A program made the translations under genes and the position numbers. Shown here in pieces: positions 23,148 to 33,900 of a DNA stretch of 64,000 nucleotides. Each line of letters begins with the position of its first letter. Positions within the stretch are counted from its first letter, which is position 1. The notes under the pieces were generated by a model that saw nothing but the letters and a program-made list of their open reading frames with translations, was not told the DNA's origin and ran no database searches. Source of the stretch: Chrysoporthe austroafricana (Eukaryota > Ascomycota > Sordariomycetes > Diaporthales > Cryphonectriaceae). The stretch is taken from the NCBI GenBank assembly GCA_001051155.2, contig JYIP02000001.1:2976001-3040000 (forward strand), in the 5' to 3' direction.

Positions 23148-25141
23148 AGTATATGCCATTAATAGTCTCTTGTTAAAAGCCACTTAGGATGTCTATGGAC
23201 GGTACGGTCCTTTTGTCTTGTCATCGTCCATCGCTCGAGTGCTACCCCCCCCCCCGACCAAGCAACCGCGTTCTGTGTCACCACTCCTCGGAGGATCCCG
23301 TCTCCTAAATCGCACGCAGAAAGTCTTGACTCGAAATGGAACGAATACCAACGCAGCAAAGGCAAGCAACCTTGAGAAGCGCTTCATTTTATAAGCCAGA
23401 GAGGCATCTATCAAGGCTTGGAAAGGCGCACCGCCAACTGGTGGCTGAAGCAGCTGCGGTGCAAGTCAAAATGCTTTCTCCATCGTCCTAACGTCGTTTT
23501 AGTTTAAGATGGGCTCATGCTGTTGAGAAGTAGACATACCAACAAACCGCGACATTGCGGAATCATCGGACCAGAGAACCATCAGATTTCAACAAGTGCT
23601 AGCACCTTCAACAGAGAATGCTCCAGATGCAAGGATTGGCAGCCGCCAGGGACATGTTTTCGACACTGACAGAAGCAGGTGCATTCCCATCCTAGATGTC
23701 TTGCAGCTTCCGTCACTACAGACTACCAGTTCGTCTCAAGATGATGCGCAAATAAAGAGGGCTGTAGACGAAGCCTTCAGAAATGTAGCAGACTGTGCCG
23801 CTACGCAAAATCGCAGATATCAGCTGAGGCTGGTTGTATCAGTGAAGAATCCAGAAGCCACCCCCGAAAGGATGCTTGGCTCGCAAGTTGCGTCCGAGTC
23901 GAATCCGACGGTGTCGCCAGCAGTACCTGCGTTCTCAGAGTCCCGAGACTGGGAGGTCGAAGATAGATGACACGGGATTACCGAATCATCTGAGTCGATA
24001 GCGATCTCAAGCACGATAAGCTGAAGAAAGAACCCCAGGAGCGAATGGCGGCTGCAAAAGCCTAGTTTGGGTGCAGTCAAACCCAAACGACAACGACTTC
24101 ATGAGTGTAAGATGGCTCCGACCACCAAAAGTCACCGCATACGAACACCAGACGCCTCCGGGCATCTGATCTTAATACAGCTCAGGCTACGCAGCTACAT
24201 CGCCTTCAGGCACCCAACAATGTTACGGCTCCGGCCACTCAATACTCCTCGGCAAGACCATGCCCTTGTCAAGCAGATAAAGAACGCATCATTGTATTAG
24301 TCAAAGCTATTGTCGGTCCAGGAGACTAAATGACAGTGGAAGTTGTTGAGACTGTGCGCGCTCGTGCCTGTGTTTGGGAATTCATGTCACGGTGGTGGGT
24401 GGTCTCTCTTTGTCTCTTTTAATTTTTCTGTTTTAGGATCCCTTGGCCTTCGGGCACCAAACGTGCGGGATGTACTTCCCTCACGAGACAGACCTCCGGG
24501 CCATTGAATTGATACTGTTTTGTCCTAGGACTCTCAGTGAAATTCTAGAGGAAACAGTGACGAGTTTGCATCATTCTTAAGGCCAGGGCAAGTGATCTAT
24601 TCCAAGTGTCACCGTGATTCCAAGACTGAGCATGGCACAAGGCTTGCCCTGCCCCCCCCCTCCGAGGTTTGATTGATAAGATAAACAGCCTGCAACCCGC
24701 TTATGTCATCAGCAGAGAACCCTGATAACTACCACTGTCCCAGCACTATTCCTTCGTCAACGAAATCCTTCTTCTTCAAACATTTTCACGTTTTGTATAA
24801 CTCATTTCTCTGAAGTACTTCGCTGTGGACATTATAGATTACTCCAAATCTGCGAATTATGGACTTCCTCGGGCGCTGCTGGAGCTACTCCAAGAAACGG
24901 CCTTGCACAGCTATGGCCGAAGTCAGGTCTCTGAAGGTCGGTGATCCCCCCCTCCAGTAACGCCCTGAGCTTGAACTGGCGAGCCTCATAGGCTAAGATG
25001 GACCAGAAATGTCAGCGGTATGCTAAAATAGTGATCATACTGTACCACTCAGCGTTCTCGCCAAAGATACTGCTAGCTCCGTAGATCGTCACGATCAACT
25101 CCGTAGCAAACTCTGTCAGTCGGCACCTTCGTCGGATGTGG

Positions 25142-25210
25142 AGACATCGTTTGCGTTCTGGAGGTTTCCATATATTCTGAAGATTTCCATGTGTTCTAGA
25201 GATTTCCATT
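25142..25210. repeat. Imperfect ~20-bp tandem repeat (3 copies)
   Basis: Three diverged units on the theme GGTTTCCATATATTCTGAA / GATTTCCATGTGTTCTAGA / GATTTCCATTTG follow one another. No coding context is visible. Confidence 0.5.
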
Positions 25211-26222
25211 TGTTACTCGCTAATCTGGCAGAGCTCATGCCGATCCGTGAGCTTGTCCCCCTGACATCCAATCAGTCGCCTCTCACATGTTGTCGTTGGC
25301 CGGAATGATGCGCTCAGTGTAAGTAAATACCGTGCCTCGAACGTTCTAGGCACCAAGTTGCCAATAATCATCCATTACGAGCGTCATACCACAGAGGCGT
25401 GCGCTGTTGCACCATGCTACCGATGACCATCGAACAGTTCGAGCGAGATTCTGCACGCGACTGTGGTATAGATGTTCGGAAATATCGTCTTCATTGCCAT
25501 CATTTCATGCATCCGTACATGTCTCCGCTCTTAATAAACGTTGAGATACTAGTCTTAGTCAGAGAAGCCGTGGGCTGTGGTCTCCTAGACCTTCATTTTT
25601 GCAATGCGTGTTCTCAACTTTTTGGATTATGAGTGCATTTCGTAATGATGTGCACGCGATAGCTACACCAAGCAGACTTGACAGAATCTCATAGACGTAT
25701 TTAGAGTCATCACATGCGAGAGAAAGCCAAAATATTGACCTAAGACATGAATTGATTAGATGAAAGGGTCCTCAATGGCCCCGTAAGGGCGATGATCATC
25801 CCGATTAGAATGAGCCAGAAACATAGAGATCTCTCTAGGAGAATCAGAATTGAGGAAAAGCAGAAGGACCGCTCCAGGTAAAGCAATAGATTACGCATCG
25901 CGAGAAAGCTTGGGCGATGACGCTGGCATTTCCCTCAATCTTGAGACTGTGAAGGGTAGTCATTAGGCCTGTGATCATTGTGTTTTGCTTAATTCTCAAC
26001 GCGCTTATCCGCACCGTTACGCACTACGCAAGCCTAGCCTCATGTGTTTGTAGTCATAGCCCTCAGAACAGTCATCGCGATCTGGATTCGAAATTGAGCA
26101 AAATCCGTGTCCACAGGCTGATACTGAGGACGACTGCAGCCCCTTCCAAATACATAAGCCCGACACTCTCCCCCAGATCGGACTCTTGAATTTTTTTCTC
26201 TTCTCCTCACCCTGCCGGGTCT

Positions 26223-26229
26223 TATAAAA
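26223..26229 (+). promoter_or_regulatory. TATA box candidate (TATAAAA)
   Basis: A consensus TATAAAA lies 278 bp before the ATG at 26507, upstream of a CA-rich leader. If used, the leader would include the whole 15-bp repeat array. Confidence 0.35.
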
Positions 26230-26365
26230 TCTTTGATACACACTCATCAAAGATTTTTTAAGCGCAAGCCGGCAGGGAACCAACCAACAGCACTGATCAA
26301 TTGCTCCCAACTTCTTCACACATTTTGTTTGTCCACACAACTGTCCACACAACTGCACACACATC

Positions 26366-26485
26366 ACACTTGCCCACATCATACTTGCCCACATCACACT
26401 GTCACACACCACACTTGGGCACACCACACTTGGGCACACAACACTTGGACACACAACGTTTGGACACACAACACTTGGGCACACC
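26366..26485 (+). repeat. Eight-copy 15-bp tandem repeat in a presumed 5' leader
   Basis: Exact 15-nt periodicity gives eight units: ACACTTGCCCACATC, ATACTTGCCCACATC, ACACTGTCACACACC, ACACTTGGGCACACC, ACACTTGGGCACACA, ACACTTGGACACACA, ACGTTTGGACACACA and ACACTTGGGCACACC. The array ends 21 bp before the ATG at 26507 and is followed by a CA dinucleotide run. All three forward frames are open through it, because the unit is a multiple of three and lacks stops. Confidence 0.85.
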
Positions 26486-26506
26486 ACACACACACCACTG
26501 CCCACC

Positions 26507-26968
26507 ATGACTTCCAACAACACCATCAAACGCGCTGTGCGGGCAGCAGCCCGCAAACTCAAAGACGGGGCCGCCCACGCGACCCAGAAGATCAAGGACT
26601 CGCTTGCCAAGCACCACCTCCTTGGCAAGCACAGGTACGACTCATGGGAACTGGAGGAACTTGGTCGCAAGTACTGGACACGTCCGTCGGGGTGCTCTGA
26701 AGAGAGTTACCGCCACAGACCCAGGAAGCGAGGCTCTACTTGGTGGCACAACTGCGACAGACCCACGGACTCCTGGTAAGTGGACCCCCTGATACCTCAC
26801 ATACTCATCGCTAACCTGACCTACAGCGTGAGGGAGGCCGCCAAGTACCCCCGGTTAGAGCACCATCCAAGCATCTACCGGGAGCGTCCACGAGGCCCAT
26901 CAGCATACTTCTCCGCTCAGCGGAAGCATCTTGATGGTCTCGTGGAGGAGCTGGACAAGACCTCTTAG
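26507..26968 (+). CDS. Small basic protein, unknown
   Basis: 136 residues from exons 26507-26775 and 26827-26968; the 51-bp intron GTAAGT..CTAACCTGAC..TACAG is textbook and keeps phase (TG|C). The context CCCACCATGA is a good fungal start. The N-terminal third is a lysine/alanine-rich amphipathic helix (IKRAVRAAARKLKDGAAHATQKIKD). The middle is rich in W, Y, R and H (RKYWTRPSGCSEESYRHRP), and the tail ends in LDGLVEELDKTS. There is no signal peptide or TM segment. I recognise no domain. The tandem repeat just before its start and the hairpin repeats just after its stop make this an unusual locus. It could be a lineage-specific gene. Confidence 0.6.
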
Positions 26969-26987
26969 GTCCCATGAGTACGACCAA

Positions 26988-27219
26988 AGTGTTGACGAGG
27001 GAGGCAAATCACTATAAAAGAACCCCCGCGGAAGGAAAACCGCGACCCGAAAACCACATCACGACAGTGTTGAGGCAGGCCAATCACTCTAAAACAACGC
27101 CCGTGGAAGGAAAACCACGGCTCAAAAACCATCGTGCACGATAGTGTTGACGAGGCAGGCAAATCACTATAAAATAACGCCCGCGGAAGGAAAACCGTGG
27201 CCCAAAAACCCTCGGTCAG
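26988..27219. repeat. Three ~77-bp tandem repeats with conserved hairpin
   Basis: Units at 26988-27065, 27066-27142 and 27143-27219 each begin AGTGTTGA and include AATCACT(A/C)TAAAA. Each carries a stem-loop with loop AAGGAAAA. Stem arms: unit 1 CGCGG (27027-27031) / CCGCG (27040-27044); unit 2 CCGTGG (27101-27106) / CCACGG (27115-27120); unit 3 CCGCGG (27181-27186) / CCGTGG (27195-27200, one G-U pair). Unit 2 changes both arms together, which keeps the pairing. The array starts 20 bp after the stop codon at 26968. Confidence 0.8.
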
Positions 27220-27239
27220 ATGGTCGGGTGAGGAGGCGC

Positions 27240-27320
27240 AGGGAGATGGAGGCGGGGGGAGGGGGAGGATCTAGGGACGGAGGGGAGGGACGGAGGGGAG
27301 GATCTAGGGAGGGGCCAGGG
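27240..27320. repeat. G/A-rich minisatellite
   Basis: The theme GGAGGATCTAGGGA occurs twice, with GGGACGGAGGGGA-type units between. It is strongly purine-rich on the plus strand. Confidence 0.6.
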
Positions 27321-27396
27321 GGGCTTAGGGCTGGTTGGTTGTTTTGCTCTTACGTCGTTCGGTGGCCTTGCTGTTTTGGTTGGTTTTTCTTTTCCT

Positions 27397-27399
<3 letters not shown>

Positions 27400-27435
<36 letters not shown>

Positions 27436-27436
27436 N
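27400..27436. other. Poly-T tract ending in an ambiguous base
   Basis: A run of about 35 T ends in G and one N (27436). The N and the homopolymer suggest an unresolved assembly position; the true length is unknown. Confidence 0.9.
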
Positions 27437-29018
27437 CGGGTTTGGCGTTTGGGTTTGGTTCGGTCTGGGTTTTGGGTACTGCGACAGATCTATGCTGGAT
27501 CTGGTTCCGAGTTGCCACAAATCGCTCGGCTCGCATATAGTACCATAGATCTAGTCCGAGCTTGGCTCGCTCGTCTTAGGCACCAGGCAACAGTATGGGT
27601 TTGTGCCGCCCTCAATCAAGGCCCCGAACGACAACCACCTCGTCCCATTGACCGTGCATGACGTGCCAACCCCTCGCCCATTGCACTTGAAGACTAGGAT
27701 ATGTACATGTGACAGGCCAGGAGATCGTAGATTGTGTCAAGAAAAAGAGGAGAAGCAGAGCGGTGCCAACGACCGGTGCCGCGTTGGACTCGTATGATCG
27801 GTGTGACATGCCAGTTCGTGACGTACAAGCTGCGACCTAGTCAACGAGGAAGTTGGTGAGGCTCATTTGCTCATTTCGCTCCCTTCCACGACACCATCAC
27901 CGAGCTCATCGGAACTTGTTGGAACAAAGCTGTAGAGAAAAGTTTGATATAATGCAGCATCCTGGAATGTTCGAAACGACAGTCCACCTGGACAGCCAGC
28001 CTCGACTACGAGGCTGCTGGATCCCCCAAGGAGACTCTTTCATGATTCTGACAAAACTTTTCGACTCATGCCACTCTCGATTAGCACGATGAATGATTAG
28101 TCTAGACTTGTGCAAGTGAAGTTCATGGCAACTCCCAATTGAAACATGATTATCAACATCCGTTCCCATCCGGGCGGTCAATACTGTTCAACGTCTTTCG
28201 TCGCAAGAGAGCTCCGATTGAATGGAACGACAGGCTGATGATATGCGCCACTTGTGCCGTTTCCAGCAAGGACCAACTCCATCACATGGGTCATACTAAC
28301 CGATTATGGAAATTAGGTCAATGACGTATACTAGCATGAATCCAGAGCTCGATCCTTATATGGTTGGGTGGGCGAAGTGGTGGCACAACGCCTACCAGAT
28401 GAGGGAATCACGGCCAATGTGACGGTTTTCAGAAGAAATGGGTCCCAGGCCAGGAGCGTAGTCACAAAGGCAGATGAGTCCGCCTCTAGGACACCGAGAG
28501 GCCCTCCAAGCGCCGCAAAGTGGGCATTAAGGCTGAAGCCAAGGAAGGGTAAGGCGAAATTAAAAATGACTGCCAGGGCAAGGGCAAGGAAGGCTCCGGT
28601 CTCTGAACCTCAACTTCAGGCTACGAAGAAGGGAGCAAGGCCGACTTACATGATTCAGAGTACGAGCATCCAGTGGCCGATATTAGTCGACCCCGGCGGA
28701 CTCAACCAAAACCACCGCAATACATGTAGCTCATACTCATTCTCGAGTGGCACACTCGTCTCCGAGCACCCAATTTAAGTTTGCGGCTTAGCTGTCAGTT
28801 TCGATTGAGAAGGTGGGCATCTAGCTCATCACGTCTCCGGGCTCTCGAATCTCTCGCCTCCGGGCACCCCACCCAATCCCAATTTGAAGTTTGTGACTGG
28901 GTCGTCAGTGATTGAGGTAGCTTCAATAAAAACTCTATGAAGTACTATGATGGAATCCCAGCCTTAACGTCTATCTATCTTTCTCCCGCCCCTCTCGACT
29001 AGTACGACAATTAGACGA
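27437..29018. other. Intergenic region with partial duplications
   Basis: No gene is supported. A lysine/arginine-rich open frame at 28368-28778 has no family motif. Two related segments near 28770-28800 and 28868-28915 (CCCAATTT(G)AAGTTTG...GTCAGT...GATTGA) are diverged direct repeats. The copy at 28074-28160 is listed separately. Confidence 0.5.
28074..28160. repeat. Diverged copy of the 3' end of the neighbouring permease gene
   Basis: CTCGATTAGCACGA... at 28074-28160 matches CTCGACTAGTACGA... at 28992-29080, including the shared block GTGCAAGTGAAG(T/C)TCATGGCAAC. The second copy spans the stop codon and last codons of the amino-acid permease, so the first is a non-coding duplicate 918 bp away. 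The similarity does not extend further into the permease. Confidence 0.65.
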
Positions 29019-30991
29019 TTAAACTGGACTCGTGCAAGTGAAGCTCATGGCAACGCCCGACTGGAAGATAATTATCATCTGCTGGATTGCAGTGTAGCAC
29101 CCGAGCACACAGCCTCCCAGTGAGCAGAGCAGATATAACAGGTTCCACAGGTGAAAGAACGGTCGTTTTCTAACAGCCCGGAGGAAGCGGTTCCAGCCAT
29201 GGTCCACGTAGTTGTAAGTCCGGGTCGTTTCATCGAAGGTCTCAACGTCAGCTACAATAGCGTCCTCGCGGATGAAATAGCCTAGCGCACCGAGGGCAGG
29301 GAAGATGAAGCTAAATCCAATCCCGAATAGCGCACCACCAAAACTGGAGACGGATGACAGTTGTGGAATGGCTGGGGCTATCACGAAGCCAACAGCCCAG
29401 ACCACAGGGGCCATTGCCGCCCACCAGAACTTGCCCTTCTTCGTCGTCAGAGGTGAGAAGCCGAGAGGCTGCAAGACCTCGACGTATGCGATCTTCAGGC
29501 CGATATTTGTGTAAAGGCAGGTCGCGATCAAGCCAGCGAGCATCGACATGGCGTTCAGAGCTGTCTGCCAACCGTAGTTACCGATGCCCTGCACGATTGG
29601 CAGATACGTGAACTGGCCATAGAAGTGGTAGACCTCTGCGCCGAAGATGGCGTAGACGACGGTGAGCAATCCTTGGGCGCAGATCATCCCCTTCCAGAAG
29701 TCCATAGGGTGGCGCATCTCCGCCATGAAAGCCGGAAAGAACATGGCGCCTCCGTATGCCAGCACGGCCTGTGAAGCGGCATTGATTCCGGCCGAGGAGC
29801 CATTTCCCCCAGTCTTGAGTCCATCAGGTGGCGTTCCTGCGAATGTCTGGATCGGAGCTGGTGGCATGCCGAATGAGGCCTCAACGGCGGCATAGTTAGG
29901 TGCAAAATGCGCCACGAGGCCCATACTGTTTGACGCGTTAGTAGATGTAGTGATGTGGTGGCCTGGATGTAATACCCACATGATGAACACCTGAATGAGC
30001 TGGATGAATACAGAAAAGTTCGCAAGCCAGGCAAAACGCTGGAGGGTCCGAACCTGGCCGGCCACCATGCCCACCAAGGTAAAGATTAGAACACAGATAA
30101 TAAAACAGAGGCCATTCGTGTCGGGTGTTGTTTGTGAGATCTGCGAGATCGCCTGACCGTTCAGCAGGATGAGATACGAAATGGATAAGATCAACTGGAC
30201 TGCTTGGGCGAAGTGGACGAAGTATCCAGCGCTAGGTCCGAAAAGGCGCAAGAAGATGTCTGCGTAGTTCCTTAGCGGGAAGCGATCCGAGTCCAAACCG
30301 AGGAATATTTTCCACAGCAACCAGCCAGAACTGTTCTCATTAGACCATGAATAAACGCGAGGGTGTCGTGGGTGAGACATACTAAGCCGAGAGCAGGCCG
30401 AACGCAACATACATAGCGAAACCTGGACCGTATCCTGTCTGTGCAAAGGCCCATCTGTGCAAGTGGCATGTAAGATTGTAGTCTCTCAGAGGAGCTCACA
30501 TTGGAGACTCACGGCGTGTTCGAGGGCCCAAGAACATCTGTTGTGATGAGGTAGAAGACGCTTCCCCATCCTGCCGTGCGGAGGGCCCTGTTTGCTGAGT
30601 GCAACTCGTCCTTGGTCGATGGCTCGCCATTGTCCTTCATGCCGATCACTGACGTCTGGACGATAGATTGATATTTTGTCCCAGAATTATGACCCTGCGA
30701 AGGCTCAAGAGCGTCTACCACGCCCTCAACCTGCTGCGGCATCTGTGGGTACCTCTTGCTGAATCTGTCTTTGATTAGGCTGATGAGGGTGGCCGGACCT
30801 CGTGTGCGCAAGTATTCCTCATTCACCCGTTTCTCCTTTGCACGGGTGATAGAGGCATGGTGCATGTATTCCGCGAAGGTTACGCCGAGCTGAAGCTGTC
30901 TCCGGGAGGACATCTGTTCATGCATGGGTAAAGTCGACGTAGCCTCATTGCCGGTCATCAGCGAAGGGAATTCGGTTATTGACTCGGCCAT
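29019..30991 (-). CDS. AAAP-family amino-acid permease
   Basis: Transporter of 620 residues with about 10-11 membrane helices, in the Aa_trans family (N. crassa Mtr-like neutral/aromatic amino-acid permeases). Exons: complement of 30513-30991, 30383-30454 and 29019-30330; introns are 58 and 52 bp, and all joins keep phase. The first helix region DVLGPSNTPWAFAQTGYGPG and the later AVLAYGGAMFFPAFMAEM are typical of the family. The N-terminal 150 residues are hydrophilic, carry many Ser, Thr and Lys, and probably face the cytosol as a regulatory tail. It is a plasma-membrane amino acid/H+ symporter; the substrate cannot be read. It lies 8 kb from the 3-hydroxyanthranilate cluster, so a role in tryptophan or kynurenine uptake is possible but unsupported. 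Its last 70 bp are duplicated upstream at 28074. Confidence 0.9.
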
Positions 30992-33900
30992 GTTGCCAGT
31001 ATCCGATGGATTTGGTAGTCAGCAGAGAAAATTCGGAAGAGGGAACCATGAAACGAGACTCGGAAAGGTGTGCAGGATAACGGACTGAAAACACGAACTG
31101 AAGCTGCTCGTAGTTCAGAGATAAATAATGGTGTTTGGGATCATCGCCCGCGTGGATTTCGTGAGCTCATGCGGGAACTTTTCCTGCCAGTGTGGAAAGT
31201 TCATATTGTCGTCAAGCATTGTGCCCGTATGCTATATGCAGTTCTTTGTGCAGGCCTGTAATGTCGCGAGCTCAGGGGCAGGGCCCAGCCACGGGATTTG
31301 GACAAAGAAAAGACGGCGAAAAAATTTCGCATGCAAGTTTCATTCCCATTCATGAGGTATCACAAACACGGTAATCTACGAATCCAAGCGGCAAGAACGA
31401 TTTAGGTGACCGGGACACATATGCCGAAGAGCTTGGATCTTATGATACCGGAATTTGGGTCTATGGCAATGTTTTGGCCTGATCAAATCCGAAGGCACAT
31501 TGCCACCCTCGACACTCAGCTGCCATGCTCTACTTGCTTATGGACTCCTCATTTGTTGGGTTATGACATAGGCTACCGTACCACTTCATTCGAAGATATT
31601 CGGATCTACAAAGAGGCCGTAAGTATCATTAATCAGTGCAGGAAAAGTAGCCATCTATTCCACGTAGCGCTGAGAAATATCTGTGTCTTGATGTCAACCA
31701 AATTCCGCCGTCACCATCTGTACCTTTTACGTCAGGGAGAAGAACTATCTTGCCGAATGGGAGCGACCTGCTCTAGCCTTGGGCGTCGGCTAATCTCAGC
31801 TACATTGATTGTACCTAGTATAGCTAAGAAAGGCTCCAGTAATCCAAGTAGAATGACGTTAGGACATCCGCGGTCTCCGGCACCACGAGAGTAAGGGCGG
31901 GGCAGATGCACAAAAGAAGTCAGGATCGCGATGGCCACCACCGCGTGGGAACGTAGTGGCTTTGGCAGCGACGTGGATACATCGAAACATTATTAGACAA
32001 GTCATGTAGCAGGATCTGTCATCAAGCTTGTGCACGATATCCCAGAACAGGTCCGTACACTCTTGCTTGCTAATAAAATATTCTTGGCGTTCCTTACGCT
32101 CCTTCAAAGCCTCATTGACATGGTCATCCATGAGCTTGTGCACGAAACAGAACGCTCTTGTGCCATTGGCGAGCTCGGTGGAGAGATATGGACTAGGTCG
32201 CCCATAGTGAAACAAACACGGGCGCCACGCGTGACACCGACCATGGTGAGCATCATATCTTCTCTTCCGGTGCAGGGAAGGCTTTCACGGCTTTTCCCGA
32301 AAAGGACGATGAAAGTACCTAGTAGAAGAACTAGTGAACATTAACATTAACGATGTATTAACACAACCCATTAAGGCTCAACTTACCCATCTGCGGATGA
32401 GCACCTAAAACTCAAAAGGTCCCTCTAATATCTAGCATGAGGTCCAGCCCTGGTCGGTAAAGGGCTGAAGGCGTGCAGTACTTTCCAATGCCTGTCTTTC
32501 ATGTATGACTTGGTGTGCCCTCTCCCATGCCAGGATTTGCCGTGCGAGGCGCTTACTCCCCTGCCGGTGTGAGGTGCCGCAACGTCATCGTCGAAGCGGA
32601 TCGGCTTAAACACGAACCCCTCCAACTCGCTCGTCCTCATGGACTTCATGATTTCCATCTCAGAATAGTAGACTATACGCATACCCAATAGGCGTGCTTT
32701 GAAGGACTTGGTGTCCCGGGAGGCCCAAATGTCGCCCATCCACGAGGGCCATCGATGTTTCTTGAAGGCGCTTCTCATGAACAGGACAAGGTCCATGTCC
32801 CAGATGGGATCCCGGTTGGAATATGTCTTGAGCTCACTGCATCTCGATCTCTTCGCCTTCGGAGAGTAGTTGATATTGCCCCATATCTTGTCCAGAGAAC
32901 TGAGCACGATCAGCCCGTATAAGGTGGTCGATGAGACGTCGAGTATATGTAACATGTCGACGAGATTTCGGCCTAGAGGATGGCGAGGCTGTCGGCATCA
33001 GAACTACTATCGGGTAAGGGAATGCTGTGAGCAACATCGATGAAAGAAAGCCGTATGCGTGTCCGTCGGTAACGCACACAGCAGACATCGAGGGCAGCGG
33101 GGGACCGGACAGTCGCGCTTCAGAAGTTCAAGTTGGAGACTGTATGGATCTAGAGCTGTTCTCGGACTCGAATTTAGATAAATATCATTAGAACCGTGGG
33201 AAATGGATCTTAACGCACTTTCGGGGGGGGGTTGAAAAGTAGCTTCAAATGTTACATTGGGTCTTCCGGTGAGTCTACTGCCTAGGTATTGCATTTATTA
33301 GCTGTTAGATATTACCCGACCCGCGCTGCAGATTCAGCCTAGAATAGGATACGTCGTATGGGAGGATTTTAGAGGTGACATCTCTGATAACTAGGGAAAT
33401 CGGCTGATGAATGCATATTGATGTAGGATCTTGAATTCGCCGACTCCCTTGCTGGAGTAGTATATAATGCAAGGAAAATTCGCCGACGCTGCATATCCTC
33501 CACTACACAGTATAGAGAAGTCTGCTTCATTTACCTAACAAGCAATCAAACTACGCGGTCTACGCATCGACTTAGATGAAGTTGCGAAAGTCATTCGAGA
33601 CAAAAATCCAAAGGGTGCGTCGCAGAACGCATTGGAGCGAAACTACTGCTAATCGCCGAGGAGGATTTGAAGGCTTACTCTAACATTCACACTGCCGCAA
33701 TACATGCGCCTTCTATGATTATTCGCATGGGTCACCTTCGAATGAGAAGCATTAGTAAGGTTAGTCGAAGAGCCTCGCAGAATTGCCTCTGCCGGCGTCA
33801 ATGAAGTTGACTGCGTCCTAACTTCAAGCTGTCACTGAGAGGGATCGTCATGCCGTATACGTGAGACACGACGTCGGAGTAAGGCTCATGGTAGTTATTG

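Larger units (their letters stand above)
23148..26506. other. Gene-poor region
   Basis: No gene is supported over 3.4 kb. It contains a C10-type run near 23246-23256, an open frame without a start codon at 23527-23970 and a 33-codon frame at 24859-24960; neither has a family motif. Short tandem repeats at 25142-25210 and the 15-bp array at 26366-26485 are listed separately. The right end carries the promoter of the small gene at 26507. Confidence 0.5.

Noticed and set aside
23527..23970. 147-codon open frame on the plus strand
   Set aside because: It has no start codon near its 5' end, no domain and no obvious upstream exon. It may be an exon of a lost gene but cannot be supported.
24859..24960. 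33-codon frame starting MDFLGRCWSYSKKRP
   Set aside because: It has a promoter-like CT/AT leader but is too short and without homology; left out of the gene list.
26017..26670. Minus-strand frame with repeated Cys-Pro-Ser-Val-Val pentads
   Set aside because: It is a translation of the 15-bp tandem repeat; the repeat is read instead as the leader of the plus-strand gene at 26507.
28368..28778. 136-residue basic open frame
   Set aside because: Lys/Arg-rich composition without domain, splice partners or a credible leader; likely chance.
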